Assembly (NCBI GenBank): GCA_026770025.1
Contig: JAMXDE010000010.1
Span: 1,922,001 to 1,986,000, forward strand
Direction: 5' to 3'
Length of the DNA stretch: 64,000 bases
DNA from: Craspedostauros australis
Taxonomy: Eukaryota; Bacillariophyta; Bacillariophyceae; Mastogloiales; Achnanthaceae
The position numbers and the translations under genes were made by a program. This document shows, in pieces, positions 52,001-62,236 of the stretch (the stretch's first letter is position 1; each line of letters begins with the position of its first letter). A model generated the notes under the pieces. It saw only the letters and a program-made list of their open reading frames with translations. It ran no database searches and had not been told where the DNA came from.

Positions 52001-54514
52001 TCCCAGAAGTCACGTAGCAGAAACGGAAAAAACCAGGGGGGTGCCAAATATCGCCCATTGCGCATGGGGTGAAGCACGACTTCCGCAGTACATGCGATAC
52101 AGACACAGGATGTCGTAACAGAAAGCATCAGGAATCGCGAGTAAAAAGCATGAAAAGAGGTGTGGAACACCGTTTTGCTACGAAAAATACCCTTTTGTGA
52201 TACGCCGATGATAGGGATTACCGCGCCTCCCTGCGTCTCTTGGCTTCGGATAACTGTTCCGCGTCGCCGGCTACTTGGCTGTTGGCGGATTCAACGGTTG
52301 CAGAGCAGGATTCAGAGTTCTTCCACAAAGCAGACACAGGCTCCAAAATGCGAAGTCTGACGCTGTTGGCCTTCCTCGATTTCCGCAACCGCTGCCCAGG
52401 TCCGCTTCCACCTTTGTGTTGGGCAGAATAATTGATCTGGATCGACGTCGCAAACAAAAGCAGGATGGCGCCAGCACAGGCAAGAACATTGGCGAGGCCA
52501 TCTACGACTATGACATTCAAAGCAGGTCCTTGTTGATCGAAGGCGCTTCTCCTCACCCGTAAGAAGACCTTCAACGGCAGAGCGAGCCGAAGTTCTTTGC
52601 GTGTTGCTGCATAGAGTAGCGCACAGGATTTTAGGGAAGGTGCGACCACTACAAGAGTCAAGACCGGGTTGAACCTTCTTGGGGTTGTGTGCATCTCGGC
52701 GCAACAGGAGGATAATAGTTGCAGGCATCTGTTGTGCTTCAAAATTTAGTTTCGAAGAAACCAATTTCTATCGAGATCCGTCTCCATCTTGCCTCGTGTC
52801 TCGTGCTGCTTCGTGTTGTCTAGGAATGGTTGTGGCATGCATGTGGTGCACATCCATGGCGACAGTCGAAGAGAGCCTCAGAAACAGAGCGGTTCCATGG
52901 TGTGAATGTACGTCGCATCATCCCGTATCACTCCGCATCCACAAGCGTTGCCATGTTGTGAACCACATGATCCATTTGCTTTGTAGTTGTATGCGATGCT
53001 GGTCGGGGTCGTGTATCTCGTAGAGTCATAGTAATTCAAGGCAAGGCATGCGCGGCGGGTCGAGGCACGCGTATCTTGGTCCCACATTTTGCGATCAGCG
53101 AAGCACAAGAGAAGTACCCCACTTAGCTTCGCTACTGCTGCTTGTTCCATGTCATTTTGACGGCTCAGAAGTTCCCTCTATTTGATCGCTTGTGCAGACA
53201 TGCACCTCGCAACGATCTTCTCCACGAGCACCTTGCGTACCTGCCCTCGTCGTCTTCTTCTTCATCTTCTTGTTGTGCGACTATTCGTATTCTTGGCAAC
53301 CAAGATACCTGCTTCCTCTACTCTACTCTGCTCCACGGGGTACTCGTATCACTGACCATGATGCGTTGCAACATGTAGCGGACTAAACTATTGATATTCT
53401 TGAGACCGGTGGCGCGGATCGCCCACCACGCTCTGAGCAGTATACCTTCTGGCTTGTGATGGGAAAACGAACAATCCTCTTTCGGCAGCGCACATTACGT
53501 CTGCGCAAGGCAACAGCCTCCTCCAAATCGCAACACACGCCACAAACAGTTCGCCTTGCCGTGCATGGCAGATACAAAGACTTTGCATCTCCATCTCTCC
53601 TGTTTCATCAGATCTTATACCATGTTGGCCCCACCTTCGCGAACAGTTGTAATCCTGAAATCGATCAATCAACCAACCTGGAGCAGTCGTTCGACCTTTC
53701 CGCTGAGTCGCACACTCTAATACGAATAGAATACCATGTATCATGGCGCGTTGTGCTGGAAGGATTCGGCGGAGACTATAATGCTGCGAACAAGCGGTTC
53801 CTTGGGATCTCCATTCGGAGACGTGCCATGACGCCGATGTCAATAGTTGTACCCGAGGTGACGATGGCGCAACGAGAGTTGCTTCCATCCTTCCGAACAG
53901 GGCGGCATCATCCATCCCGTACCCCGGTATCTCAACTCCAACCCAATCCAGTTCAAACTTCTGTGGTACAAACCGAATGGGCCATCAAATCGAGGCGGTT
54001 TGCACCTGTGATTCACAGCTTGAGCGATGAGATCATGAGCGAAGCGTCAACGAGAAAGATGGCAAGATTGGATCTACGAGTACGATCACCTTGCACGTCT
54101 CTTGTGGACCGAGGATGAGCGATCCATTTCGTGTCATGCCAACCCAAGAACATGGCGTATTCGCGTTACCGCGATGTCATTCCCGTTCAGGGTTTCGCGC
54201 CAAAATATGAAGGGCTATCCAAGTACGTTATGTCGCCACCAACGAATGACACGGAAGAGAAAGAACAACACAATCACATCTTCTGCCACTAGCAGTGACA
54301 CCAACACCAACAGGAACTGGAACTGGAACAGGAACTGATGCGCAGCCATACCAGTTGAACAGCAACCAAGAGTACCCTCCTCGTAGTCGTAGTCGTACTC
54401 GTCGTCGTCGTCGTGCTCCCACTCCCACTCGGACTCTTGCAACGAAAGAAGGGACGAAGGAACGCGAGCGCTCGATCGCAGCCGCATCGTCACCACCACT
54501 CAGCATCCACGAGC
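49054..54514. other. 5.5-kb stretch with no convincing gene
   Basis: Numerous frames of 60-280 codons occur on both strands but none shows a domain, a good start or codon-like regularity. Frames considered were 49180-49692 (+), 50439-51284 (+, inflated by a GTAGTAGTG tract at about 50990-51090), 52218-52742 (-, with one hydrophobic stretch), 53388-53915 (-) and 53456-54118 (+). It also holds the inverted AT-rich repeat near 51278-51428. A short-exon or noncoding RNA gene cannot be excluded. Confidence 0.4.
51278..51428. repeat. Hairpin and repeated AT-rich motif (possible MITE-like remnant)
   Basis: A perfect 11-bp inverted repeat (ATTGTAATTCC/GGAATTACAAT, loop ACCC) occupies 51278-51303. 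The right arm plus extension, CCGGAATTACAATATAATT, recurs at 51400-51418. The complement of the loop side (GGGTGGAATT) occurs at 51375-51384. T-rich stretches follow both motif copies. Confidence 0.6.
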
Positions 54515-54736
54515 ATGTCGACGATTCTCGATCCCGCAGGGTATCGGTACAACCATGGGACAGGTCAGCACTACATCGTGCATGAAGATGAGCAGGACCG
54601 GCTGACTCCGAGATATTCACTCCACTGCTGCCTCTGCCAGTGTCTGGACTGGTGCATCTTCATCTTCGTCCTGGCGTTCCTCGGTGGCTGCTTCTACCTG
54701 TGCTACTACATCTACAACAACTATGGCAGCGGTTGA
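54515..54736 (+). CDS. Small single-pass Cys-rich membrane protein (tentative)
   Basis: 73 residues from the ATG at 54515. A polar, Tyr/His-containing N-terminus (PAGYRYNHGTGQHYIVHEDE) is followed by CCLCQCLDWC and one strongly hydrophobic helix (IFIFVLAFLGGCFYLCYYIY), ending in NNYGSG. The Cys cluster next to the membrane suggests palmitoylation or a tail-anchored topology. The reading frame extends upstream without ATG. No family is recognised; support rests only on the coherent membrane-protein layout. Confidence 0.45.
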   Translation: MSTILDPAGYRYNHGTGQHYIVHEDEQDRLTPRYSLHCCLCQCLDWCIFIFVLAFLGGCFYLCYYIYNNYGSG

Positions 54737-55529
54737 CGAGCGGTGCAATGCCTGTCATTGGGGTGTCGTTGGCATAGACACGATGATGGGGTGACGCGAC
54801 GACGTCTGGCAAGTCCCAGACTGCGTCAATCAATGACACTGTCCACGCTCTGCAACTATGGGGCAATACTGCACAGTGCTCCTGTTTCGAGAAGGAAAAC
54901 AGCAACAGAAACAGCGACAGCGACAGCATGGCTATGATGATCACGAAGCATTGAGAAAAAACTGGGGGCTACCACCCTTGCGCCGTGAGCGGCTGTGCAA
55001 ATGATGGTCCTTTTCGAGTGGGTCCTCCAACTCTGCTGAGTATCAGCCTTCATGACGAAATCAAAACCAATAAAATTGGGTATTCCTCGTACGTGTGGTA
55101 GATCGTACAAGGCTTGGCTGGGGATCACGCGGGATGGAATGTTACGATCGAAGACATGCTACCAAACGACCGGTACGCATGACACTTCAGCTTGTAAAGA
55201 GATGCAAGGGGCTGTCAGGTTGGGACCATGCGCCTTCCTTCTGGCTCCACTCCACAAACATACGGCACCAATCGTTACTCTCCAAAACGCACGATAACTT
55301 GGTGCTGTAGCAAATTCAGAATGAGAGAGAAATTCATCTCAAACGGCTACGCTTTGGAACTAAGCGGGCACAATTTGCATCTGCGATAGTCATCACGGTG
55401 TTTCATACATGGATCCAACACAATAGTGTATAATATGTAGTCCACCACAGTTCGTCTTCACCAAGCTTATGCATCAGTTGGCAATAGTAGCCGCATCAAG
55501 ATGCCATAGACTTTCTATATTCAATCCAC
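54737..55529. other. Intergenic region
   Basis: No supported gene; 3' flanks of the small membrane protein (+) and the oxidoreductase (-). Confidence 0.45.
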
Positions 55530-55535
55530 TCATTC

Positions 55536-55566
<31 letters not shown>

Positions 55567-55571
55567 TTCTC

Positions 55572-55603
<32 letters not shown>

Positions 55604-57485
55604 CAGATGAAGTGGAAGAGGTGGTCGTCTCAACGGACGATGATTCGCTGCCGATGGCTGCTGCAGAGTCGTCGTCAGATTCGGACTCAGATTCCGACGA
55701 CGATGAGGAAGACGAGGAAGATGAACTGGAATGTGACGGCGATGATGTATAGTCCGAGTCGTACATGTCCTGCTGGAATCGATCCACCTGGAATGGCGTC
55801 AAATCAACCGTCGTCGACTTGCCATCGAGGATCAATTCCGACATGGCGAGGCCCGTTGCCGGTCCTTGCAAGATGCCCCACACGGAATGGCCGACAGCAC
55901 AGTACACGCCGTCCGCCGGTGACACCTTGCCAATGATGGGCCATCCATCTGGCGTTTCTGGCCAGTAGCATGCCTGCACGGTGTGTGGTTCGACTCCGCC
56001 CAATTCCGTGCTGGTTCGTTCCAGGGCTTCTTTGAGGAATGCGATGCCGTCCTCTTCGACCTCCTCCTGCCCAGGTCGTTCGGTGACGATGATTTCATCT
56101 CCGGTGTATCCATTGACGTAGTTATCGCCATCCGGACGAGGGTAGACTTCGAGATCTCCATCCATCATGTCAGGGTGATCGCTTTCGAAGAAGACTGCCT
56201 GGTTCAGCACGCGGCCTTCCTTGGAACGCACTAACATGGAAGGGCACTTCACACCCGTGATCAACGGCAGAATAGGCACTTCGGCATCGCTGTCGTCGCT
56301 GTCACTGCTGTACGAACTGCTGGCATCGCTGTCCGGCGGAGGCGTGTTGCTTGTGGCACGATTTCCATCTCCATTCGACGTGGGTCCATTTCCACTCGCG
56401 GCACCTGCAGCGGAGCCTCCATTCCTGCTCGTGTCATTGTAGGGTGTTGTGTCGAACCACTTGCGGGCCTCGTGCGTCCATGGGCCACAGGCGATGACCA
56501 GCTTGTCGCATTCGATGGTCGTCCCGTCATCCAGCTGCACGCCCTGCAGCCTCTCGGAACAGGATGATCCAACCGCATCGCCGCTGCCGCTGTCATCATT
56601 GTCGCCCTTATCCACATTCTTCGTCGTGATCGCCTTGACGATGCGTCCCACGACAAGCTCGGAATCCACCGTTTCGGAGGTGTATTGCCACATGGCATCG
56701 CACAACTTCTTGGGATGCACTTGCGCGATGGTATCTTCGTCGCCCATGAAAGCATGGCCCATGACGCCCACATTGACCCACTCCACCTCGTTGACCTTGC
56801 GCGCCTTTGGTTTGGAGACCGGCCCGTTGCCATCCACCGCCACGGCTTCGCAACGCAGCCGTCGGTAATCCACGACGTTGTCGGTGGGAGAAGGATCGTC
56901 CAACCGACCCAACGCCTCCTTGCTGAACTGCACGGTCGCCAACTCCTCGTGCAGATCGAAGGAAAGACGATGCAGCTGCTCCACCGGCGTGGTGTCTCTC
57001 CAGGTTTTGGCCAGGAAACCACCCGCCTTGCTGGATGCTCCTGGCGCGATGCCCACGGGGTCAATCAGGGTGACCGGGACATTGCGCTTCGCCAAGTAGA
57101 AGGCGATGGAGTTGCCGATGATGCCGCCGCCGGCAATCACGATTCTATCCAGTGCGACCATGCTGGGTTTCGACTTCGAATCCGCTGATGAAGTTGCAAC
57201 TTCTGGGGTCTGCGCCTGCGCGGATGCAACGGCAGATTTCGGCGATGCCAACGGCGATGGCGTCGACGAAGACGAGGTGGACTCTTCGGTGGGAAAGGTC
57301 CGGTTCGTGGATGACAGGTCGACCGTCTTGATGGTGCTGCAGTCTTTGGTCTTCGTCAGCCGCTGGCCGTTGGACAGATCAAGCCTTCGGGATGCTGGCA
57401 GCCGCGTGGGCGAATCGATGCAACGCGAAGGACGGGAGGACGGGACGCACGCGTTTTTGCCGCTGGACGTCGGTGTTTGCTGCAT
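55530..57485 (-). CDS. FAD-dependent oxidoreductase of the D-amino-acid-oxidase (DAO) fold with acidic/polySer tail
   Basis: 651 residues from the ATG at 57485. A Ser/Pro/Thr-rich N-terminus of about 110 residues precedes the FAD-binding beta-alpha-beta unit RIVIAGGGIIGNSIAFYLAK (GGGIIG at 119-124) and the second acidic strand VTLIDPVGIAPGASSKAGGF. Further DAO features are QVHPKKLCDAMWQY, LVIACGPWTHEA and the C-terminal FAD loop YWPETPDGWPIIGKV with GHSVWGILQGPATG. A Gly/Asn/Ser insertion of about 50 residues lies mid-protein. The layout resembles yeast Tda3/FOXRED-like proteins; the substrate is unknown. The last 90 residues are almost only Ser, Glu and Asp, encoded by repetitive TCG/GAC DNA. 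There is no clear plastid presequence. Confidence 0.83.
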
Positions 57486-58127
57486 CAAGTCAACTCAACA
57501 GAGGTTGGCGGTGTTGAATTGAATTGAATTGAACTGTGGTGTATGTTGCAATGGTATGGGAGAGATGAGTGTGATGCTCGTGTGGGTGCTTGAGGATGTG
57601 CGAGGATGGTCTTGTGAGAGATGACGATGCTGATTGTTCGCCATTTCTGTGAAGATCATGCGTGTCGAATGAGGCGTTTCCGGACGGCCTCTTCGCGGAT
57701 TTCCGTGGATCGCATTGAGACCCGAGCGTTGTCTCAGTCACGAATATGAAACAAGCCAAATGCCCACGCTACGAATAGCGTGTGTAGAGAGCCTTGTTGT
57801 GTGATCCTCCCCAAATGGAGTTGAATGGACAGGCCAAACTCGTGGAGAGAGCATGCCATAGAGAAAGAGGGGACTGTCGCCATGCACACTCTATCATTCA
57901 TCGTATCTCAGCAACTATCCTTCTGGTAGTATGCACATGCAGAGGAGTGTATCGTGCGTACTACGCACCATATGATTACCTTGAATTGCAACTATTATTA
58001 TTATTATTATTATAAAACCCTTAACGTTTGGGCGAACGCCCCTTACTAGTCCTCATGTCATACATCACAAAGTGCCTCTGCATCATATCACACATGGCAA
58101 CACAGCGCCACAAAAACCCTCCTCTGC
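57486..58127. other. Intergenic region
   Basis: Contains a GAATT repeat at about 57515-57535 (leader of the oxidoreductase) and a TTA run at about 57994-58012. No gene is supported. Confidence 0.45.
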
Positions 58128-59360
58128 CTACAGATGCATCGTGATACCGATTGCCCACACGAGTGAGGCGAGAACGGATGACGAAAACAGCAGCAGCAGC
58201 ATGCTTCCGCTGTTTGAGTTGGCAGCGGAATCGTGGCTCGACTCGCTGCCATCCGTGCTATTCCCGCCATCCGAAGCCACCGCATCGTAGTCGGGGAAGA
58301 TCGGCTTGCCTCCGGCCTTGGCCTGGGCTGCCTCAAAATCAGATCGGCACAAACCCGCCCTGCCGATCATGTGCAGCCGGATGAGCCCCTTGGCATGATC
58401 GTAGTCCGTGGACACGGTGTCGGGAAGGGACTTGATCGTCGACTCATGGTATTTCAAGGAGAACGAACGGACCTTGTCTGGTGCCATGTTGGCGCTTGCG
58501 TCGTGGGACAGCACCCTGTACGGTGCCTTGACGCGGAACATGGACACATCGCCGTCGTACGTCGCCATCTGAAATGAAAGCTCCTGCCAAAGGTCCGGCG
58601 ATGATGGCGTCAGCGTGCGGTCCCATTGGCGCAGTCCCACATGCGGCACAAGCGCGCGCGTGGGTTCGAAGGAAAACCCAAGGGGCATGTTCACGGTGGC
58701 TGCCGTGTTGGAAAGGGCCCGCGGCACGACGAAGAATTGCTTCCCCGTGCCCTCGGATTGCCCTGACCATTCGCAGAACGGATCGATCGAATCTGGGAAC
58801 GCCTGGGTGCAGTTCATGACGGCGACACGGTACTGCGGCGTGGCTCTGTAGAACGAGAATTCGTACGTCGGGGCTGCCCACCCGGCGGGCTCCTCTCCGC
58901 ATGCACGCCAGTCGATGGAAAGGTGCTGAAATCCGATGGTGGCCTGGACGTATTTTGGCAATTCCTCCCAATGCTCACGTGAGCTCATCCACAGCATGCC
59001 GTCCTTCCCGTGGGTCCTCGGTTCGTCCCTGTCGCACTGGTTCTTGAAGCCGAACGACCTTGTTCCGCCGTTGGGCAGGTTGTCGTCGTGCTCCATCTGG
59101 AAGACGAATTCGAATAGGCATTGATCGCTGACAGTGAGAGACCAGCCTGGGCGAAAGCGCGCCCACGAATTGGTGCCCAGCAAGCTCAGATCGATGCCAT
59201 CATCCGCGTCCATCGTTTCATTCGCGCCCACGAGGAACGACGGCGCCATCGATGGCGACATCGACGCGAACATTGGCCATGTCGAAGTCGTTGGACGCTG
59301 CGTCACATCGAAGGCGAGCAACGACAGCGCCAATCCCAATGGCGATACAGAGAACTTCAT
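58128..59360 (-). CDS. Secreted, probably GPI-anchored protein of unknown family (paralogue A)
   Basis: 410 residues from the ATG at 59360 (no ATG earlier in frame). A signal peptide (MKFSVSPLGLALSLLAFDV) begins it. The ectodomain contains LTVSDQCLFEFVFQME, FQHLSIDWRACGEEP, QYRVAVMNCTQ, SIDPFCEWS, MATYDGDVSMFRV and GLIRLHMIGRAGLC. It ends in a Ser/Asn/Asp linker and a hydrophobic C-terminus (SMLLLLFSSSVLASLVWAIG), the layout of a GPI signal. Cys residues align with those of the divergent gene at 62237, so the two are paralogues. A role at the cell surface is inferred from topology only; no known domain is recognised. Confidence 0.78.
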   Translation of the reverse strand: MKFSVSPLGLALSLLAFDVTQRPTTSTWPMFASMSPSMAPSFLVGANETMDADDGIDLSLLGTNSWARFRPGWSLTVSDQCLFEFVFQMEHDDNLPNGGTRSFGFKNQCDRDEPRTHGKDGMLWMSSREHWEELPKYVQATIGFQHLSIDWRACGEEPAGWAAPTYEFSFYRATPQYRVAVMNCTQAFPDSIDPFCEWSGQSEGTGKQFFVVPRALSNTAATVNMPLGFSFEPTRALVPHVGLRQWDRTLTPSSPDLWQELSFQMATYDGDVSMFRVKAPYRVLSHDASANMAPDKVRSFSLKYHESTIKSLPDTVSTDYDHAKGLIRLHMIGRAGLCRSDFEAAQAKAGGKPIFPDYDAVASDGGNSTDGSESSHDSAANSNSGSMLLLLFSSSVLASLVWAIGITMHL

Positions 59361-59774
59361 TCCGCGTTGTATTGTACCCGTGGTTGTTGCGGTTGTTGTC
59401 GACGGAGGCAGCCTTGCTTCACCAATACCGTGTTGGGAGATGGTGACTTGCACTCTTGTCTTGCAGGCAGATCCTGACCTGGTTGTCGCTTCGATTTTGA
59501 GCTTTCCACACAAACGGGGCTTGGGGGTCGATGATGCAAACAGCGACGGAGCGCGGTGGTATTATACTTGACAAGGAATACGAGCAGCTCGTACAAGATG
59601 TGATGCCCGCCCGGCAAGGGGGAACTTTGTATCCGATGTCCGACGTTTGTCACATGGATTGTTTCGCGACCCTATTCGACATTTTGGCGCCACTCTGTTC
59701 AATCGTGGTTGTTGGCAGAAAGGATACGATGACCATCAACGAATGACCATTGTGGGACCTCATCCGACGGAGTC
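59361..59774. other. Upstream region of paralogue A, interrupted by the compact LTR element
   Basis: Leader and promoter-proximal sequence without a gene. Before the insertion it was continuous with 61652-62236. Confidence 0.5.
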
Positions 59775-59779
59775 GAAAC
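59775..59779. other. Target-site duplication GAAAC, left copy
   Basis: GAAAC directly precedes the left LTR and is repeated right after the right LTR at 61647-61651. Confidence 0.9.
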
Positions 59780-59944
59780 TGTTGGCATACCCATGGGCCT
59801 GACGAAGGACAGACGGTCCGCAAGGCCCTCACACAGGAGGAGACACAGAGCCATCCGTCTCCTGTCCTCATAATACTCTCCGATCCTCATCCTACACACA
59901 GTATAACATCATAGCATCACACTATCACCCTCACGATACTGACA
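59780..59944 (+). repeat. 5' LTR of the compact element
   Basis: 165 bp, reads identically to 61482-61646. It contains a CCGTCTCC/GGAGGAGAC-type internal palindrome. Confidence 0.9.
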
Positions 59945-60000
59945 GGTTCTGGCCTTTTCACGCTTTGCGTGTTTTGTAACCGACCTCTGCGTATGCTTAT

Positions 60001-60073
60001 CGTTTAAGGACGTTCATTCCCTTACGGTTTGCAGCTTTTCGTTCAAGGACGTACATTCCCTTACGATTTGCAG
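60001..60073 (+). repeat. 34-bp direct repeat in the leader of the compact element
   Basis: Copies at 60001-60034 and 60040-60073 share AAGGACGT, CATTCCCTTACG and TTTGCAG and differ at three positions. They lie between the 5' LTR and the ORF, where packaging signals are usually found. Confidence 0.85.
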
Positions 60074-60083
60074 TATCCACATC

Positions 60084-61187
60084 ATGCCTTCCAACACCCC
60101 CGCCCATCGCCTCGCTCCATCATCCGCCATGTCCTTCGATGCATCTGACACATGCGCAGGGCTGCCCGACAGTCTCGTCACCGCTGAGACCATCACGCGC
60201 CGCCTCGGATGGATTTGGTTGGCAACGCTGCTCGCAGACATGCAGGTTGAGTGCGACGATGAGTTCTTTGATCTGCTTGAACTCTCAGAGCACGAGTTCT
60301 ATGCATGCATGTGCGCGTCACCAGTGGTCACCATCATCCGCATGCGCAATATGTGGAAGCTCCGCTCGTGGTATCAGGACTTTGGTCAGGGCACTCATGG
60401 CGATTGGATTGATGCCATTGGCATGCTTGATGCACACTCCTTCCGTGCGTATCGCCGGGGCGAAGACATCATTCCCGCAGCATACATTGGCTCCGTCTTC
60501 CATGCACGTACGCCATTGGCATCAACATCATCTTGTCGCAACATCGGCATCAACCATCCTGATGATGGCCATTCACTTGCTGTCCAACGCGCCCACAGCC
60601 GCTATGTTTCGCATGACAGCGCTTGCTTCCGTGGCAACCGTGTTGGAGACAACTGCACCATGGCTGCGCAACGCATCCACAGTGCGAACGATCACAACGG
60701 TGTTGATGGCCACAACGCGCCTCCGCCTCTTGTTCCGAACGAGAATTTTGCTGACACTGGTGTTCCGCCGAACCTTCGCAGCAAAGATCTCGACGATGCA
60801 CGCTCGCCTCCCATTGGCTTGAGCACGGATCCCAGTGACGTTTTCGAGCCCATTGCAGAACACGGTTCTGACATCATTTTGTGTGGTCTCGCGGATCGTC
60901 TCAAGTCGGACGAATCCGGTCGTCAGCGTCATGGTGGGTACCATACCTACACCCCACCTGGACGACTTGATGGTTGCACATCCCAAGCATGGGATCTGTG
61001 CTTGGTGCGTCTCAAGGATGATCCGCCCACCACTGTACTCTATGGTAGTACCCACTTATGGGTCCCAGCGGATCCGGCCCTTGGAGCATGTTGTGATCAT
61101 GCCGGTGTAACTCAACCCTATTCGGCCTTGCCTGATGGGTTGGATGGTTTCGCAAACATTGCTTGCCATCATGCAAGTCAAGCCTAA
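60084..61187 (+). CDS. Orphan ORF of the compact LTR element
   Basis: 367 residues from a good ATG, occupying most of the interior. The N-terminal 130 residues look folded and helical: ETITRRLGWIWLATLLADMQ, an acidic stretch DDEFFDLLELSEHEFYA, IIRMRNMWKLRSWYQDFG and GDWIDAIGMLDAHSF. The second half is rich in His, Asp, Pro and Cys with less regular character (NIGINHPDDGHSL, GACCDHAGV). There is no zinc knuckle, no DDE, no YVDD and no protease motif. The helical half could be a Gag-like or RNA-binding protein; it could also be a captured host fragment. I do not recognise it. An intact frame in a recently inserted element argues that the protein is useful to it. Confidence 0.65.
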   Translation: MPSNTPAHRLAPSSAMSFDASDTCAGLPDSLVTAETITRRLGWIWLATLLADMQVECDDEFFDLLELSEHEFYACMCASPVVTIIRMRNMWKLRSWYQDFGQGTHGDWIDAIGMLDAHSFRAYRRGEDIIPAAYIGSVFHARTPLASTSSCRNIGINHPDDGHSLAVQRAHSRYVSHDSACFRGNRVGDNCTMAAQRIHSANDHNGVDGHNAPPPLVPNENFADTGVPPNLRSKDLDDARSPPIGLSTDPSDVFEPIAEHGSDIILCGLADRLKSDESGRQRHGGYHTYTPPGRLDGCTSQAWDLCLVRLKDDPPTTVLYGSTHLWVPADPALGACCDHAGVTQPYSALPDGLDGFANIACHHASQA

Positions 61188-61470
61188 CGAGATCCACCAT
61201 CTGGACGTTTAGCACATCGGCATTTGCGCATTCGCCGTCAATTTTCGAGAACATACGAGCTCATCCTCGTTGTTGACTGGCTTCGAGCAAGGATATTCAA
61301 GCAACCTACTTCCACGCTTGAGATCTTCGAACGTGCACAATTCACGAGCCGATTGCATACAACTTCCAGCACCCGTATGATGATATGGTCCCACCTATAC
61401 TTGCGTGGGACATGTGGATTTCTTTCTTTGCCTTTGCGAAACTGGTATTTTTTCCGCTGACGATCGTCAG

Positions 61471-61481
61471 CGTGGGGGGGG
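61471..61481 (+). other. Polypurine tract of the compact element
   Basis: A GTGGGGGGGG-type run directly abuts the right LTR. It is the expected position for the plus-strand primer. Confidence 0.75.
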
Positions 61482-61646
61482 TGTTGGCATACCCATGGGC
61501 CTGACGAAGGACAGACGGTCCGCAAGGCCCTCACACAGGAGGAGACACAGAGCCATCCGTCTCCTGTCCTCATAATACTCTCCGATCCTCATCCTACACA
61601 CAGTATAACATCATAGCATCACACTATCACCCTCACGATACTGACA
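61482..61646 (+). repeat. 3' LTR of the compact element
   Basis: 165 bp, reads identically to 59780-59944. Confidence 0.9.
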
Positions 61647-61651
61647 GAAAC
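61647..61651. other. Target-site duplication GAAAC, right copy
   Basis: Matches 59775-59779. Confidence 0.9.
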
Positions 61652-62236
61652 CACCGCATGAGAAAGGAAAGGAGTCTGACTGTAATACTCGTAGAGTGGT
61701 TGCCTTGGGCTAATTTCGAAGGCAAGCGATGCAAGGATCATCCTCTACGGAAGAAACTGCCTGCGATTGTCTACGTTTCGCTGATTGCAACGCCATCAAG
61801 CTCTTGTTGTGGTCTGGTCAAGATGTCTACATTGGTATCTTTTTAGACTTTTCGCTCATGTCAAAGATACCTCCCGATGTTCCAGACATGTCGCGGCAGT
61901 CATACCACGAACCCTCTCCGACTAAGAGAACGCGGCGGCTGCCGGTGGCGACGAGACAAGTCTTCCCATCACATTCATGTGGCATCACATCACATCACAT
62001 CACATCACATCACATCACACCGCATCGCACCGCAACACGTTCCGTTTCTCCGTTTCGTACAAATTAATCCAGGAGGACGTAGCCAGAAACACATTCGCTT
62101 CAGACGATAGGGAACACCGAACCTTCATTCCGCCAGTCGGGCAGAGAACATCGTTGTTGCCCTGCAAGAACAAGCCAACACTCCAATCCAAACTTCACAG
62201 AGAGATCCCGAGTTTGGGCGATCAATTCACAGCACC
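61652..62236. other. Upstream region of paralogue B, with a CATCA microsatellite
   Basis: Leader/promoter region. An array of about seven CATCA units (61983-62018) degenerates into CGCATCGCACCGC. No gene. Confidence 0.5.

Larger units (their letters stand above)
59780..61646 (+). mobile_element. Compact non-autonomous LTR retrotransposon, 1,867 bp, with one non-enzymatic ORF
   Basis: Two 165-bp direct repeats, identical as read, begin TGTTGG and end CTGACA (TG...CA). A 5-bp duplication GAAAC flanks the element. A G-rich polypurine tract directly before the right repeat sets the plus-strand orientation. The 1.5-kb interior has a 34-bp direct repeat and a single 367-codon ORF but no protease, integrase, reverse transcriptase or RNase H. 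It must borrow enzymes from another element. Identical LTRs mean recent insertion. Confidence 0.88.

Noticed and set aside
52218..52742. 174-codon minus-strand frame with one hydrophobic stretch
   Set aside because: Overlaps an equally long frame in another register and shows no domain.
53456..54118. 220-codon plus-strand frame
   Set aside because: An antisense frame of similar length exists and neither has family features.
60139..60822. 227-codon frame overlapping the compact element's ORF
   Set aside because: Shifted frame of the longer ORF with skewed Ser/Met/Thr composition.
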